Program-made: the position numbers and the translations under genes
The notes under the pieces: model-generated
Database searches by the model: none
What the model saw: the letters and a program-made list of their open reading frames with translations, nothing else
Told to the model about the DNA's origin: nothing
Origin: Eonycteris spelaea
Taxonomy: Eukaryota > Chordata > Mammalia > Chiroptera > Pteropodidae
Assembly (NCBI GenBank): GCA_003508835.1
Contig: PUFA01000077.1
Span: forward strand, 5,098,001 to 5,162,000
DNA length: 64,000 bases
Direction of reading: 5' to 3'
Shown: positions 34,026 through 45,589 of the stretch, one piece after another
How the letters are laid out: each line of letters begins with the position of its first letter
Position numbering within the stretch: the stretch's first letter is position 1

Positions 34026-34553
34026 TTAATCACTGATGAAAAAATGGAGCAACGAGTAAAAAAGCAGAGATTTGTCAGTCTCAAAATGATCAGTAGAAAT
34101 TCTCAAACAACTCTAAAGATTACCCTTTATCTCAACTTTCCCTTTAAAGGAAAGAGTTATTTTCATAGTTATTCTGCCATAGAGTTCAGTTAGATGAAGG
34201 CAAGACTCAGAACCTAAAAATAGTCATTTTGGTTCTGGGTTAAGCTAATAGGGAAAGCAGGTAAAAGAAATAATTAATTCATCTTTTTGGAGCATAACTG
34301 TGGCTGGTACATATGTTATTTTTATATTATTTTCCATTTCTATGAATCTCATTGCCACTAGTCCTGCAGTGATTTGACCAGTAAAATATCATCTCTCCGT
34401 ATGGATCCTGCCCATACTTGTCTCATGAAATCCATCAGCTCACTAGAAAAGAGGTCTCAGCTTCTTGAAAACTTTTTACCAAACCTCTGACTTTTCCACA
34501 TCAAGGGTGAGGTGCCTATCCCCACAGGGCCGGTGTTGGAGGTGGTGTGAGTA
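34026..34553. other. Unique sequence, nothing recognised
   Basis: No supported gene or repeat up to the G-rich motif. Confidence 0.4.
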
Positions 34554-34577
34554 GGGAAGGTGAGGGGTGGGGGCGGG
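34554..34577 (+). other. G-quadruplex motif
   Basis: Four G runs: GGG (34554-34556), GGGG (34564-34567), GGGGG (34569-34573), GGG (34575-34577), with loops of 7, 1 and 1 nt. This fits the standard intramolecular G4 pattern on the plus strand. No promoter or CpG island surrounds it. Confidence 0.8.
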
Positions 34578-35884
34578 AGACATTTGAGGTACAGTAGGTT
34601 CTTTGAAAGTTATAAAGGTGTTTAAGGAAACCTGAGATCTCTCAGGGCCTCAGCCCAAGGTCCTCGGAAGGTTTTCATGGCTGTAGGTCAGAACAAGGAA
34701 ATACGGAATTCTCCAGGCGGAACATCAAGAGGGTTTTGGGTTTCACATGAGCACTTGAGAACCATCTCCCTCAGCACATGTGGATTTCCACACGCTTCAG
34801 TTCAACACCCTTGGAGGCAAACTGAAATATGTTTTCCCTTGAAATATTTTTTCTATTAACCTCTTCCTCTTCTCCCGTTGTGCTTTGACATTTTTTTCCC
34901 AGGTTGATTTTCTCCTAAGGACTTAAACTTTGGATTTCAAATTTCTGGTGATGACTACCCAGATGCCATTTTTGTTTTCCTTTAGCTTTGTTTCAAAGTT
35001 GTCTTCTGTTTCCCTGACTACAGGGTGCTTCTTCAGGCCACGCGCCACTCTCTGTCCCTCGCTGTATTTACAACTTCCTCAGTCCGCTTCCTGTCTCTAG
35101 AATCTCATTCGCCCTTCTTGCATTACTGCTTGAGAGCCGAGCTTTCATTTCCGGAGTTGGGGGTATGGTTTCAATTAGAAAGCTCTGTATCCCCCACCCC
35201 AACTTCATACACACTGGCTCACAGTGTCCCAGTGCACTTCTCATTGCTGTCTTCCACCGGCCACAGTTTGCCTTGTTAAAACATAACGATCTCATCTTCT
35301 TCTCCTTAATGACTTGACCCTATTTCTTCCCCTGAATCATATTACGTTATGGGTGACATTATTTATGTTTTCCTTTTTGCCCCGGTGACAAGCTTCAGGC
35401 TGTCCATTTCCCATATGTTGGGCAAGAAAGTGCAGGCCATGTGCTTAGCACATCCTAAGTTAATTCTTTCTTTCAGAGTAACCCATCCGGGCTTCTACAG
35501 AAGTCCTCAGATCTAACATCTGTTGAAGTCGCAAATTTTGCTGAGGAAATCAACAGTATTGGAAATCCTTGGATTTGGAATCAAATTCTTATTTTAACTT
35601 AGGAAGGAAAATAAACTCTTGCATCTTCTCTTCAGTTAAATAGGAGAGAATGGGCATATGCTACCCAACTTAGGGAGGTGGAATAGGGCAGTAGTGAGAA
35701 AAGACTTGAGGCAGGAGACCTGATTTTCCCAACCCCATCTTTTGTTCTTGCTAGAGTGACATTTTAGTGTTGAAGTTCATGATTTTTTTCTATTAAAAAG
35801 TAATTTAGTCATATTTTTCTTTTGCTACAGACATAATCAAAGAAGTGTATTTAAAAGTGTTTAGGAATAGTGGACGGCCGAGGT
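34578..35884. other. Repeat-poor sequence with possible old L2 piece
   Basis: 35010-35460 is richer in CT and GC and could include a very decayed L2 ('tttgccttgttaaaacataacgatctcatc'). The 75- and 84-codon frames at 35025-35295, on opposite strands, lack any recognised domain. No gene is supported. Confidence 0.35.
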
Positions 35885-36130
35885 AGATAGAGTGTAATGT
35901 TTGAGAGTCGAACTTGCTAAAGTTTGGACCTTGATTCCAGCCTGCACTGGAGTATAACCTTGAGACAGTTATTCACTATCTATAAACTACAGTTTATCTA
36001 GAAAATTAGGTAACAAATGTTTTCACCTCTGAGGATTGTTATAGGGATAAGTACAATAATTATACTAAAGCACTTGAAAGAGTGTTTCATGGTGCATGCT
36101 TAATAAACACTGGATGTTTTTATTAACAAT
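35885..36130 (+). repeat. MIR SINE
   Basis: 'gagtgtaatgtttgagagtcgaacttgctaaagtttggaccttgattccagcc' (head), 'gaggattgttatagggataagtacaata' and 'gtttcatggtgcatgcttaataaacactgg' (3' end) appear in MIR order. Confidence 0.8.
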
Positions 36131-37439
36131 ATCCTATATCTCTGCAAACTTACAAAGAAGTCTAACAGAATGGAATTACATGGCCTTATATTTGTTTACA
36201 AGTTCACGTCCCTCAGGCCAACTTTGGATGCCTTAAAACAGATATAATGTTACTATCACTCCTTAGCACCAAATCCAGGACCTGTGCCATAAATAAAGAC
36301 AGATAGACTTTAAAAGGAGATAGGTAACAATATCAGTGTCTTTGCATCTGAGCCTTTTCCAGCACAACTGCTGGACAATTTCAAGTCCCTTTTTTCATTT
36401 CTCAGAATTCAAAGATGACATCTATCATGCTACATGACACAGGATCAATCTTTTCTTTCTACTATTTGGAGGGTTCTGTTTTGCTGCTTTTCAAATCCTC
36501 CTCATTTTTCCTATAAGGTCCAATAAAAATTCTAACTACAAAAGTAAGTCACTCTGAAGTTTAATTCAGATGTTAAAAAAAGGTTACAAGTGAAAGTTGC
36601 TCCTTTTTTTTGTTTCTATTGGTTAATAGTGCTGATAATCTGATACCTACCTTTCCAGATTTTTCTTTGCATGCAGACAGATATACATACATATCACAGA
36701 GAGTTTTTGTTTTGTTTTAAAAACAGTATCATACTATGAACATTATAATTGCATTTCCCACTTGCATTGATAAATAATTACATGAAAATACATAAATTGA
36801 AGAATAGTATTTACATCTGGAGATTTAGGTAATTTTTTAAGTTATACATTTCAAGTTAAAATCTAATATTGCCATCTCTTGATTCAGCAAGTTTTAAAAA
36901 AACTACTTATATCTTACTAAAAAAGGTGAGGATGTTAATTCTTCTTTCTTGACATTTTAACAATAAAAATATTTTAAATTATATGGGTTAAATTCATAGT
37001 CCACATTTTTTTTTACTATAACTATGTACACATTTGTTATTCATTGCTGAAAAAGTAGTCTCTAGAATAACATTTTTTCCAACTTGAGCTTCCTAAACTC
37101 CTTCACCCTCATTTATTATTGCATAATTTTCCCATAGTGTGAACATTTGGCTAAATCTTCCAACATCTGAAATAAGCTCTGTAAAATATTTCTAAATAAA
37201 AGTTTTCACAACGTTCAAACCAGCTTCATAATCTACCAGTTCCATTTTCCCTAGAGATATCTACTGGGGTCCTCTTCCCTCTGTTGCAATATGGATCTGA
37301 TTTAGTCTATGCCTGCCACTTGATTGTTCTGGAAATTTTCTTCCCAGTATCCCAGGAATTGCTTTTACTTTTTATCTGTTTTAGGTTGCCTATTTCTAGC
37401 ATCTTTTCTCATGATTTAATTGCTTATTTTGTTGAAACA
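36131..37439. other. AT-rich sequence, possible old L1 tatters
   Basis: 36680-36900 has antisense-L1-like text ('aaaacagtatcatactatgaacattataattgcatttcccacttgcat') but is too decayed for a firm call. No genes. Confidence 0.35.
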
Positions 37440-37992
37440 TTTCTTTGAGTAGGTACGCGAGAGAGAGCTCAAGAAAGTAATATTTTTGCTATTTCACTCT
37501 TTTGAAAATATTTTTATTCTACCCTTACTCTTAGTTGATAGTTTTAATGGGAATAGAATTCTAGGTAGACATTTATTTTCACTAAAAATTTTGAAAGTAT
37601 TGATCCATTATCTTTCAGCTTTCATTATCATTTATAGGCTGTTCTTATAAAGAGCTTTTGAATGTAAATTTCTGACCCTTTTGTATGCAACAAAATCTTA
37701 TTTACTCTCTGGAAGGCTTTGGAATCTACATCTTGAACCTCGGTTTTGACATTTTCCAATTAGTTCAATTAATTGTTCTAATCTGTGCCTTTAAAATTTT
37801 TATTTTGTTTTCAATTTTGTGGGCCCCTTCAAAGTGGAGACTCGTGGCTTTTGGTTAAAAGATATTTTGTTTTGTTATTTATTTGTTAATTTGCTTCACA
37901 CTACATTCTAAGCATTTTATTTCTTTGATATAAAACCGAGCGTCCTTATGACTTTGATTACATTTACTTTTAAATCCTGGATCTGGAAATCT
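37440..37992 (-). mobile_element. Old LINE-1-like T-rich segment (antisense), left of LTR
   Basis: 'tagttgatagttttaatgggaatagaattctaggtag' and the following text match the plus-strand look of antisense ancient L1 3' UTRs ('tagttttgctgggtatagaattcttggttgac'). It is cut by the LTR insertion at 37993 and seems to resume at 38489. Confidence 0.55.
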
Positions 37993-38488
37993 TGTCTCCC
38001 TCCACTAACCCCTCAGAGGTCCGGCCTTTCCCTCAGATAGTCAGCAATCCTGAGGCAGCGGAAGACGGCCGTCACCGGCACCTGACTGATGGTCACATGG
38101 TTGGACCTCGGGCGCGCCAAAGATAGCATCCTCGCCTAAGTTTCATTCCTGAGCCCTACGGTGGAATGACCCCTCTGGCTATTTTCCCATGAGACTGGAC
38201 AGACTGGAGCTGCACAAGACCTCAGAACTATTTCTCCAGACCTGAAGAAAAGACTCATTGCCTTTAACTCACCTCCAACCAATCAGCTCCCAATACGAAC
38301 CAGAACCGCTAACACACGCCGCCTAGTGATTTTGCCTTATAGAATCTGTACTCAACAGGCCTTTCGGGAGTTCGGGCTTCTGACTATTAGTTTCCCATTC
38401 TCCTGACGGTGCCATTCATAAAAAAATAGCCAGTTTCTCCACTGCCATTCTTCGTATTCAGTGTTTGGCTCTGCTAACCGGGTGCACA
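37993..38488 (+). mobile_element. Solo LTR of an endogenous retrovirus (ERV1-like)
   Basis: A 496-bp block that is clearly richer in G, C and CpG than its AT-rich flanks. It starts tgtctccctccac and ends near gggtgcaca, so it has the TG...CA ends of an LTR. Inside are a CCAAT box in 'caaccaatcagctccc' (38277-38292), an AT-rich promoter-like stretch (ttgccttatagaatc, about 38332-38346), 'ggcctttcgggagttcgggc' and an A-rich polyadenylation-like region before 'agccagtttctccactgcc'. The flanks aatct (37988-37992) and aatcc (38489-38493) look like a 4-5 bp target duplication with one change. No gag, pol or env sequence is attached, so it is a solo LTR. The exact family was not identified. Confidence 0.75.
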
Positions 38489-38884
38489 AATCCTTTCTGT
38501 TCTATAATAGTATACTCATTCTTTTCTCTCCTACTGTCCAGCTCTGCTTTTCTTATTATAGTTTTTTGGCACATTTTCTGTTATTTCTTTCGCTATTTCT
38601 ACTGATTTTGAAAATAAAGTCTATTATATTTTTTCTTCAGGAATTAATTTTTATTAGTCCTTCTTTACTTCTATCATCTTTTTCTTGTTTCATTGATACA
38701 TCTTTCGATGCTGTTGAGATATGAGCTGTCATTTAAATGTATTTCTGATTTCTTTCTGTTTTGTTGTTGTCGTTCTCTGTATTTTATGTTGAAGACTTAC
38801 TACCCCGCATTACTTTTGTCTTTGAGCTCTTGAAAAGCAGAAACTTATTTTTGATACTTTTAGAAGCAGAAACTTGATTGGCAG
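38489..38884 (-). mobile_element. Old LINE-1-like T-rich segment (antisense), right of LTR
   Basis: T-rich text like that left of the LTR ('ttctactgattttgaaaataaagtctatt', 'tcttgtttcattgatacatc'). It contains a direct repeat of about 15 bases (aagcagaaacttatt at 38835-38849 and aagcagaaacttgatt at 38864-38879). Confidence 0.45.
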
Positions 38885-39088
38885 TTAGAGAATAGTCATA
38901 AGGATATCAAGTAAACCATAGGGAATATGGTCAATAATATTATGATAACTACGTATAGTGCCAGGTGGGGAGCAGACAAATTGGGGGGGGTTACTTCTTA
39001 AATTACAAAAAGTCTAACCATTATATTGCACACCTGAAACTAATATAATATTGAATATCAACTCTAATCGAAAAATTAAAATTAAAAA
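38885..39088 (+). mobile_element. LINE-1 3' end (sense), bat-like
   Basis: 'agggaatatggtcaataatattatgataactacgtatagtgccaggtgg', then 'ttacttcttaaattac', 'aaagtctaaccattatattgcacacctgaaactaatataatattgaatatcaactctaatcgaaaaattaaaattaaaaag'. It closely matches L1 3' UTR and tail sequence that I know from bat genomes. A possible diverged target duplication flanks it: gattggcagttag (38875-38887) and gagtggacagctag (39099-39112). Confidence 0.8.
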
Positions 39089-40239
39089 GAAGTCAATCGA
39101 GTGGACAGCTAGCATTTTTAAAAGGCTTTTACCCTAATTTCAGAATTACTAGGTCTCTTCCATGGGCAATTTAGGATCTTCACAGAAGGACATCAACCTC
39201 CTGTGAGTAAGATAAAAAAGGGAATCCAAGGTCTTATCCTTTCAGGATCTGTCCTTTGACTTCATGCTCCTGTTTTCCATCTGGAACCTTACCCTTTCCT
39301 AAGCTTTGTTTCCTGAAGTCAAGAGATTCCTTAGTTCACTTTTTCCAGAATATATCTCTATTCTCTTATGGAGAGAAACAAAGAATAGTCAGTTATCTGC
39401 ACAAGATAGGAATAAAAATGACAGTTTCCCAGACTTTGAAACAATCCACATGTTTTTAGCCCAACCTCTTCAACACCATCTCCTTTCTGTGCCTACTGCC
39501 TTTATTCCCTGAGGTCTGTTTTCTGTGGAACAAACAGTTTGTTTCTCTTGGTATACTATTTTGCTCTAACTTCCTCACTTAAGTTAATTCCCATTCACCC
39601 TTTCAAGCTCTGCAGAATCATATTTTATATGATGTCTTCATACAAAATACTTTATTTCCATTGAAGACTATTTTCTGTTCTTTTTGTAGTCTTAGGGGAG
39701 AAAAGGGCAAGCACATGTTGGTGATTTTAGCTAATTTTGATGATGTTTGGATTGGCTGTCGACTGGAAATATAACTTCTCCCATCATCCTGTGGTCTTTA
39801 TGTCTTAAACTATGACAGTTTTTACTCTTATTCATCTTGCTGTGATTGAGATAAAGAAGGGCCATCAGTCTGAGGATTTTTTCATTAGATCTTGATGAAC
39901 AAAATTCTTGCTCTTCCACACTCACTTTAATTGTGTGCTTGTGCCTGTTTAATAGGGTTTCTTATAAAGAATGGCAATGATTAAACATGAAAAGATGAAA
40001 AGTGTTATAAAGAATTAAACCTCTGTAAGGTATTTGTTACAATACCTTTAAGTCATGAAATTATGTTTGAAGAAAACAAGAAGTTAGAAAAATGGTTTAA
40101 GGCAGATTCTAGTAGTATATATAACAGGAAGGTCATTCCAAGTTCTAGGCTCAGAAAAATTTATCAACAAGGGTGAGAAAAGTAGGGAAGTAATTCAACA
40201 CCTTCAGGGATATTGACTAAAATATTTGTTATACGTAGA
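39089..40239. other. Mostly unique sequence with possible L2 scraps
   Basis: 39240-39310 and 39590-39650 have faint L2-like text ('ccctttcaagctctgcagaatcatattttatatgatgtcttc'). Nothing certain and no gene. Confidence 0.35.
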
Positions 40240-40475
40240 TAATAGTAGAAGCAGCAGTGAAAACTGCCACTTAAGTGCTATCATTTACTGACTGCTTATT
40301 ATGCACAAAGTTCTTTATTTATTTTAATCTCATTTGACTCATTACACTAGTATTTCACATCATAGTTTTTTTAATTTGTAAAGGAGAAAACGGAACCTCT
40401 CTGAAGTTTAGTAACTTTCTAAAGTAAGTGGTACAAATGAAATTCAGCTCAACCAAAATTTCTTGTGTTTCTTCA
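40240..40475 (-). repeat. MIR SINE (antisense)
   Basis: 'tgactgcttattatgcacaaagttctttatttattttaatctcatttgactc' and 'ttaatttgtaaaggagaaaacggaacctctctgaagtttagtaac' are antisense MIR. Confidence 0.75.
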
Positions 40476-42024
40476 AAATCATAGAATTTGAGGACAAAAT
40501 TTGATCTTGCTAATTATAAGAGAGATGCATAATTCTGGAACTCCTCACTCACTGTGGAACTTTTCACAAAGAAAGAGGTTTGGTGTACAGTGGACAAGAA
40601 GAATGGATTTCTTTTATTGGGACCACAGAGAATGGAACCAGTTACTCCTGGGACCAGTCATGGTCAAAATAGCAGAAACCTGTATTCTAATCCCACATCT
40701 ATTATGAACTAAATGCAAAGACCTTAATAAAGCCATTAGCTTTTGTGGGCAATAGTATTATTAATTCACCTGCAAGAGAGAAGGTTTGGATATACATTAT
40801 TAAATGGCCATGAGCAAAAGATTGAAAAAAGGAATATACTTAACGACAAATACAAATTTAGAACTCTACTCTAAGAATAATGACTAGAACATGACATTCT
40901 AGAAAAAGTTAAGACTTTTTAGTATGTTATAGTTGATAAAAACGTTCAGATTATGTTGAGTGTGGGAAAAACAATGAGAAAATTTTAGGACCACAGTTTG
41001 GGGTCACTGGTATTATATTAAAAGATTAATAGAAATAAATAAATAAATAAGCAACAGAATCTCTCTATTTCTCATATATTTTCTAAAGTGAACATTCTTG
41101 GTTTTCTATCCAACATTTATGCCATTTCCCCTCACCTTCTTACTAAGAAAATCTTGTTTTAGGAGATAATCATACTTTCTTTAAGTTCGTTCTCCCTATT
41201 GCTTTTTTCTCTGAGTGGATACCAATTAGTGTAATCCAAGTGAACCACTTTGATATATGAATAAGATTATAACATATGGGCACCCAATTATTCTAGAGGA
41301 AAGGACTAATATTCCCTCTAAGGAAATATGGAACTCAGACTGCTTGTGGCAGTCATCTATGACTATAAACAGAACTAGGCTTATTATAATGTTGATGTAA
41401 AGAACAGATTGGAAAGAGATAAAAAGCAGGCAGCCAGGATAATACTGTTGAACTACAAATAAACGAATCCTGAAGTCTTATCCACCTCTGAAATTTACAC
41501 ATATCTTGACTATTTCAGGCAATTTCAGTTGGAATTCCTGTTACTTTGAACTACGAACATCTTAATTGATATACTGTGATCTTTATTAAAGAGTGTGATC
41601 ACCAAATTGGGACAAATAGACCATATGTGAATAGGTGAAAATTAAAGCTCTGAATATATCAGACAGTGTTAGAGAATTTGGCTGTTGAGAATAAATTCAA
41701 ACTCAAATGCGTTTTGGAGTATGAGCATGATTTACTGATGTGATACCAAAAATATAATGCTTGTATAGTCCCAGAATGAAAGCAAGTAATCTTAGAAATC
41801 TTAGATACCAGAATAAGTATGGATTCTAGAAATGATAGACTGTGTATCTCAGTGCAAAAAGTCTAGAATGAACAATTCAGATTTGTGTGGGCTTCTAAAG
41901 AGGAGAAGTAATGATCATCTGAGTTAACATGAGTAATTAGGTCAAATTTACTTCATATCCTTTCATGAGAAGCTTAACAAATAAGTACATAGGGTAAATT
42001 TCATAAGCAATATAGTTGGATTTC
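40476..42024. other. Unique or unidentified old sequence with short (AATA)n
   Basis: (AAAT)n of four to five units lies at about 41033-41050. No gene. Part of 41400-42020 may be decayed L3/CR1 leading into the recognised fragment, but I cannot show it. Confidence 0.35.
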
Positions 42025-42275
42025 TCCAAAGAATTTGACAAAGTCTTAACATGATTTTTTGGCAGACAAGGTTGAGAAATATGTGATAGATGACAGCACA
42101 GTTAAAAATCACAGCTGGTTTAAAACTTGTAAAATATGAATTTTTATAATTGGATAAATGCCACCATAAAGTGAAGTCTAACAGGCTTCTCTCGAATGAC
42201 CGATCTTATTTACTAGTTTGTATAAGTAATGAAGATGAAGATATAGAAGTCATCCCTACCAAGATAAATAGTGCC
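42025..42275 (+). mobile_element. L3/CR1 LINE reverse-transcriptase fragment
   Basis: 'tttctccaaagaatttgacaaagtcttaacatgattttttggcagacaaggttgagaaatatgtg' translates in pieces as FSKEFDKVL... like the 'DFSKAFDTVSHDIL' block of CR1/L3 RT. Farther on, 'gtataagtaatgaagatgaagatatagaagtc' (about 42222-42252) resembles the 'INDLDEDIEG' block. Stops and frameshifts abound. This is an ancient dead retrotransposon. Confidence 0.6.
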
Positions 42276-43369
42276 CTCAGGTTAGTTAAAAGGAATAGTG
42301 AATGCTTAAAACATGAGAGCTTTTATTCACAAGTGACCTCATAGGCTTTAACAATCATCTATTTATATAACAAGAGCACATTTACTAGCAATTAATTTTC
42401 TTATAAAAAACCTTCAGACTTAGGAGAAAAACATATCAATTTTCCAAGAATAAGATGTCCAAGGTATACAGAATGTATGCAGATATGGTATGTGTGTATG
42501 TGTGCACCTGCGTGTTTATTTGTGTGGACAACTTCCAAAAAACCATGCATACATATGGGTGATAAAATTCCTAAATAAGAATTTAATCAAGACTTTAAGG
42601 GCCAGTAATTGACCCAGGCTTTGTACCTTACAGGTTCTGGGGTGAGAACAAATTTGAAAGGAAGATAGTGAGTATAATACTACTCTGTGAATTTCCATTA
42701 GTGTGAAGAAATAACTCCATTTTGAGGAAGATGGTCTTATAACATTCTAGGCCACTTAGAAAAATAGCTCCCTTGGTCTCATGGTATTGTAATGTCCTGT
42801 CTTTTAAAATAAATATGTGTACATTGGAGAGTGGTGTGTGCGTGTTTCAAAATTATCCACTAATCACTTGGAATAATAAAGGTTTATGTGCCTCTTGAGA
42901 TGTGGTGTGATCTTGAAGGTAGTAGAGATTAAAATACCTATGGCCACCCTAAATTTGTAGTCCCAAAGACCACCACTGATTCCTTGTTGGAGCCATCTAC
43001 TTTGTAGAAAAAAATAAATCAAACCTTGGTTGAAGAGAGGAAGGAATTGGCAGAATGGCTTCTGGGCTAAAAACAACCCCTTTGTATAGACATTAATTTT
43101 TCCCTAAAGATGGGTGTAAGGTCGTAAAGTAGACACTAGAAAAAAAGGAACAGTTCCATAGATTAGGAAGTAACATGTCCATGAGGCCACCACTCTAAAA
43201 TATTTTAATTTTCTTCTCTGTCTTATTTTGGATAACAGGAAAGTCATACTTCTCCTATGGTTTCAAATAATTTGCTCTTCTACATTTCAAAGCTTAGTAC
43301 ATCTGAGAATCTCTAGAGTAAAGTAACTCTTAAGGGGGAATAATGCTGTTTATTAGACTTATGTGCATG
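42276..43369. other. Unique or undetermined sequence
   Basis: May include further decayed CR1/L3 text. A short TG-rich run lies near 42488-42524. No gene is supported. Confidence 0.35.
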
Positions 43370-43562
43370 TCTTTACAAGTGCATAAATAGATCATAAAAA
43401 ATATTCAAACAGACATTTGAAAATAATCATCTCTGGAGGATATAATTATGGAAGACTTGGATGGCTTGGCTTTTCTTTTATGCTTTATTTTTGGTATTAT
43501 TAAAATTTTTATAATAAGCATGTATTGCTTTTCTAATTTAACAAGAGTATGGATTTAAGTTG
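43370..43562 (+). mobile_element. Old LINE-1 3' end (sense)
   Basis: 'tcatctctggaggatataattatggaag', then 'ggcttttcttttatgctttatttttggtattattaaaatttttataataagcatgtattgctttt' is the typical old L1M 3' terminus ('...acctctggggagtggg...tttctacaatgaacatgtattactttt'). Confidence 0.65.
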
Positions 43563-44344
43563 ATTTTAGCTTCTAAATGTCACAGAAAATAATATTATTT
43601 GGCTGAGTAACATGTATAGAAAATGGGAGGAAATTTTTCCATAAACTGGTCCAAGCTTATCTTGAGTGCTTTATTTTTATTTAATCCTAAGTGCTGTATT
43701 TTAAGGGGTGAGATGGACACTGAGAAGAGTTCACAGCAATGGCTGACTACAGGACTCAGTGTTGCAGCAGACGGATTGTGTCCAACTAGAAATGGTATGC
43801 CAAACTCCAAAGAAGACAGAGGCTCCCATAGCATTTTGTAGCCATGGAAACAGGTTTGAAAACTGTCCTACATTTTAAGAGACTTCTCAAATTTGCTGGT
43901 TGTTTAAATGATGGCAATTAATTCAAATTATTTAAAATTAATGTATGGGCTAAATGCTTGTGCCATAATAAGTGTGATCTTTGATCAAAATGGAAGGTGG
44001 TCACAATAATAAAGGCTCTAGAAACTAGTTCATAAGTGGAATAGCTGGCCACATCAAAGACTTTCCTGCTAAATAACTCAGAAGGACAACTTAAATACTT
44101 AGAGAGGCACAGAAAGGACATATACTGTCTTATCAAGTATTGAGATTTCCCACTTTATTTACAGAAGCTTGTTGACAAACTCTTAAGGATACCAAAGATG
44201 GAATTCCTGTGTGGGAAGCTTCATTAGTTCTAAGTTCTTTCCAAAGATAAGATCTTTTCGGTGTTCATCTGGGCCATGAAGGAAGGATATGATATTACTG
44301 TACTTGTGTTGTCTTTCAGGAAGTCAATAGACATTGAGCCCACG
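43563..44344. other. Unique sequence, nothing recognised
   Basis: No supported gene or repeat. Opposite-strand frames at 43595-43841 are chance. Confidence 0.4.
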
Positions 44345-44384
44345 GGCCATTAAAGGCACACTGCAGGAGTTTTCTTTAATGGCC
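44345..44384. repeat. Perfect inverted repeat, 11-bp arms
   Basis: ggccattaaag (44345-44355) and ctttaatggcc (44374-44384) are exact reverse complements, separated by 18 nt. It could form a hairpin in single-stranded DNA or RNA, or be two binding sites in opposite orientation. Lies in a stretch without recognised repeats. Confidence 0.9.
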
Positions 44385-44649
44385 TTCTTTTTGAAGCCTA
44401 TTGGATTTCTAGGCTCCTCACTAGAAAACTCAAACACATACATATTTTTAACTGCTAAACAAGAATGCATTTCTTATTTTAATAGAATTTAAAAATGTGT
44501 GGTTGTGTTTAGATCTGATTTAAAAGCTTCAGATATCCCATGATGCAAGTTGTTTTATCTCCATTTCTATAATGTGCTAAAAATTTTATGCGCAAAAATT
44601 TTACCTTTAAATTAAAACAAGATACTGGAAGCCAGCAGGAATTTCTTTT
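44385..44649. other. Repeat-free AT-rich block
   Basis: No repeat hallmarks. Contains short AT-rich homeodomain-like words (for example ttaatggc, atttaaaa), which prove nothing without conservation data. Confidence 0.35.
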
Positions 44650-44885
44650 TTATGGGGTCTAATATTAAGTGCTCATTACACGCTAGGTGCTGTTCTAAAT
44701 GCTGTATGGGGGTGGGAACATTTCATCTTTGCAACATCTCTGTGATGAAGATAGTGTCTTAGTCCCTATTTTTTATCTGTGGAAACTGAGGCAGGGAGAA
44801 GTTAGGCCACTTGTTCAAGGTCAGAAATCTGGTAAATGACATGAATTGGGATTTGAACTAGAGTAGTCTTTAACCACGATACTAT
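44650..44885 (-). repeat. MIR SINE (antisense)
   Basis: 'gtgctcattacacgctaggtgctgttctaaatgctg', 'ctgtggaaactgaggcagggagaagttaggccacttgttcaaggtcagaaatctgg' and 'gggatttgaactagag' are a very good antisense MIR. Confidence 0.93.
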
Positions 44886-45123
44886 GGTACCTGCCAAGTC
44901 TAATTTCTGAATATGTCTTCAAATACGTCTTAGACTCATTCTGATTTTGAATTGAAAAAGATGGCATTGAAGCATGTGTATATTTTCCTTCTTGTCTTAA
45001 TAATTCAAAGGTTTCAGATAAAAACCCACAATGTACAACTAGCTAGCAGCTAGCCTGAGACAAGTACATAGAAAATGTTTAAGGAGTAGATGAGTTATAT
45101 GCAAATGACTGTTAAGTTTTATA

Positions 45124-45126
<3 letters not shown>
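44886..45126. other. Unique spacer
   Basis: A small self-complementary word, gctagcagctagc (about 45042-45054), is the only structure noticed. Confidence 0.4.

Positions 45127-45165
<39 letters not shown>
45127..45165. repeat. (CA)n microsatellite
   Basis: About 19 pure CA units. Confidence 0.97.
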
Positions 45166-45166
<1 letters not shown>

Positions 45167-45589
45167 ACATTTGCACTTTTCATTGTGCTTAAAATAGTGT
45201 CAGCCGTAAAGTAAATGCGTGCTGGTAAAACAATACAGGACATTGCTGAGCACAGTTTTCCTGACACCTTTACTAATGATTTCCAACTGAGTAAAAAGGG
45301 TTATTCTGGTGAAACAGTGTAGTAAATATCAGTGGATTGATCCCCTGGTATCCTCTCTTCTCAACAGCTTCTGTTTTCTGTTAGAGGATCGATGAGGTTC
45401 TGATCAGCTGTCTCCATTCTCCAAGAGTGAGGTTTGTGACCCAGGAATAGGAAACCCATTTATTTGACCTCAGTGATTGTTTTGGAGTATGATGGTATGA
45501 TGTTTAAATACATTCCCAATCTATTTCCTCTCAATTATCAAATTTTAAGATTTTGCTGTATTTTCTTTAGAACTTTCAAAGAAATAAAA
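45166..45589. other. Unique sequence
   Basis: Nothing recognised. Confidence 0.4.

Noticed and set aside
35025..35295. 84- and 75-codon frames on opposite strands
   Set aside because: Mutually overlapping, without a recognised domain, splice signals or start context.
37993..38488. CpG island or gene promoter
   Set aside because: The GC-richer block has LTR ends and a probable target duplication, so an ERV LTR explains it better.
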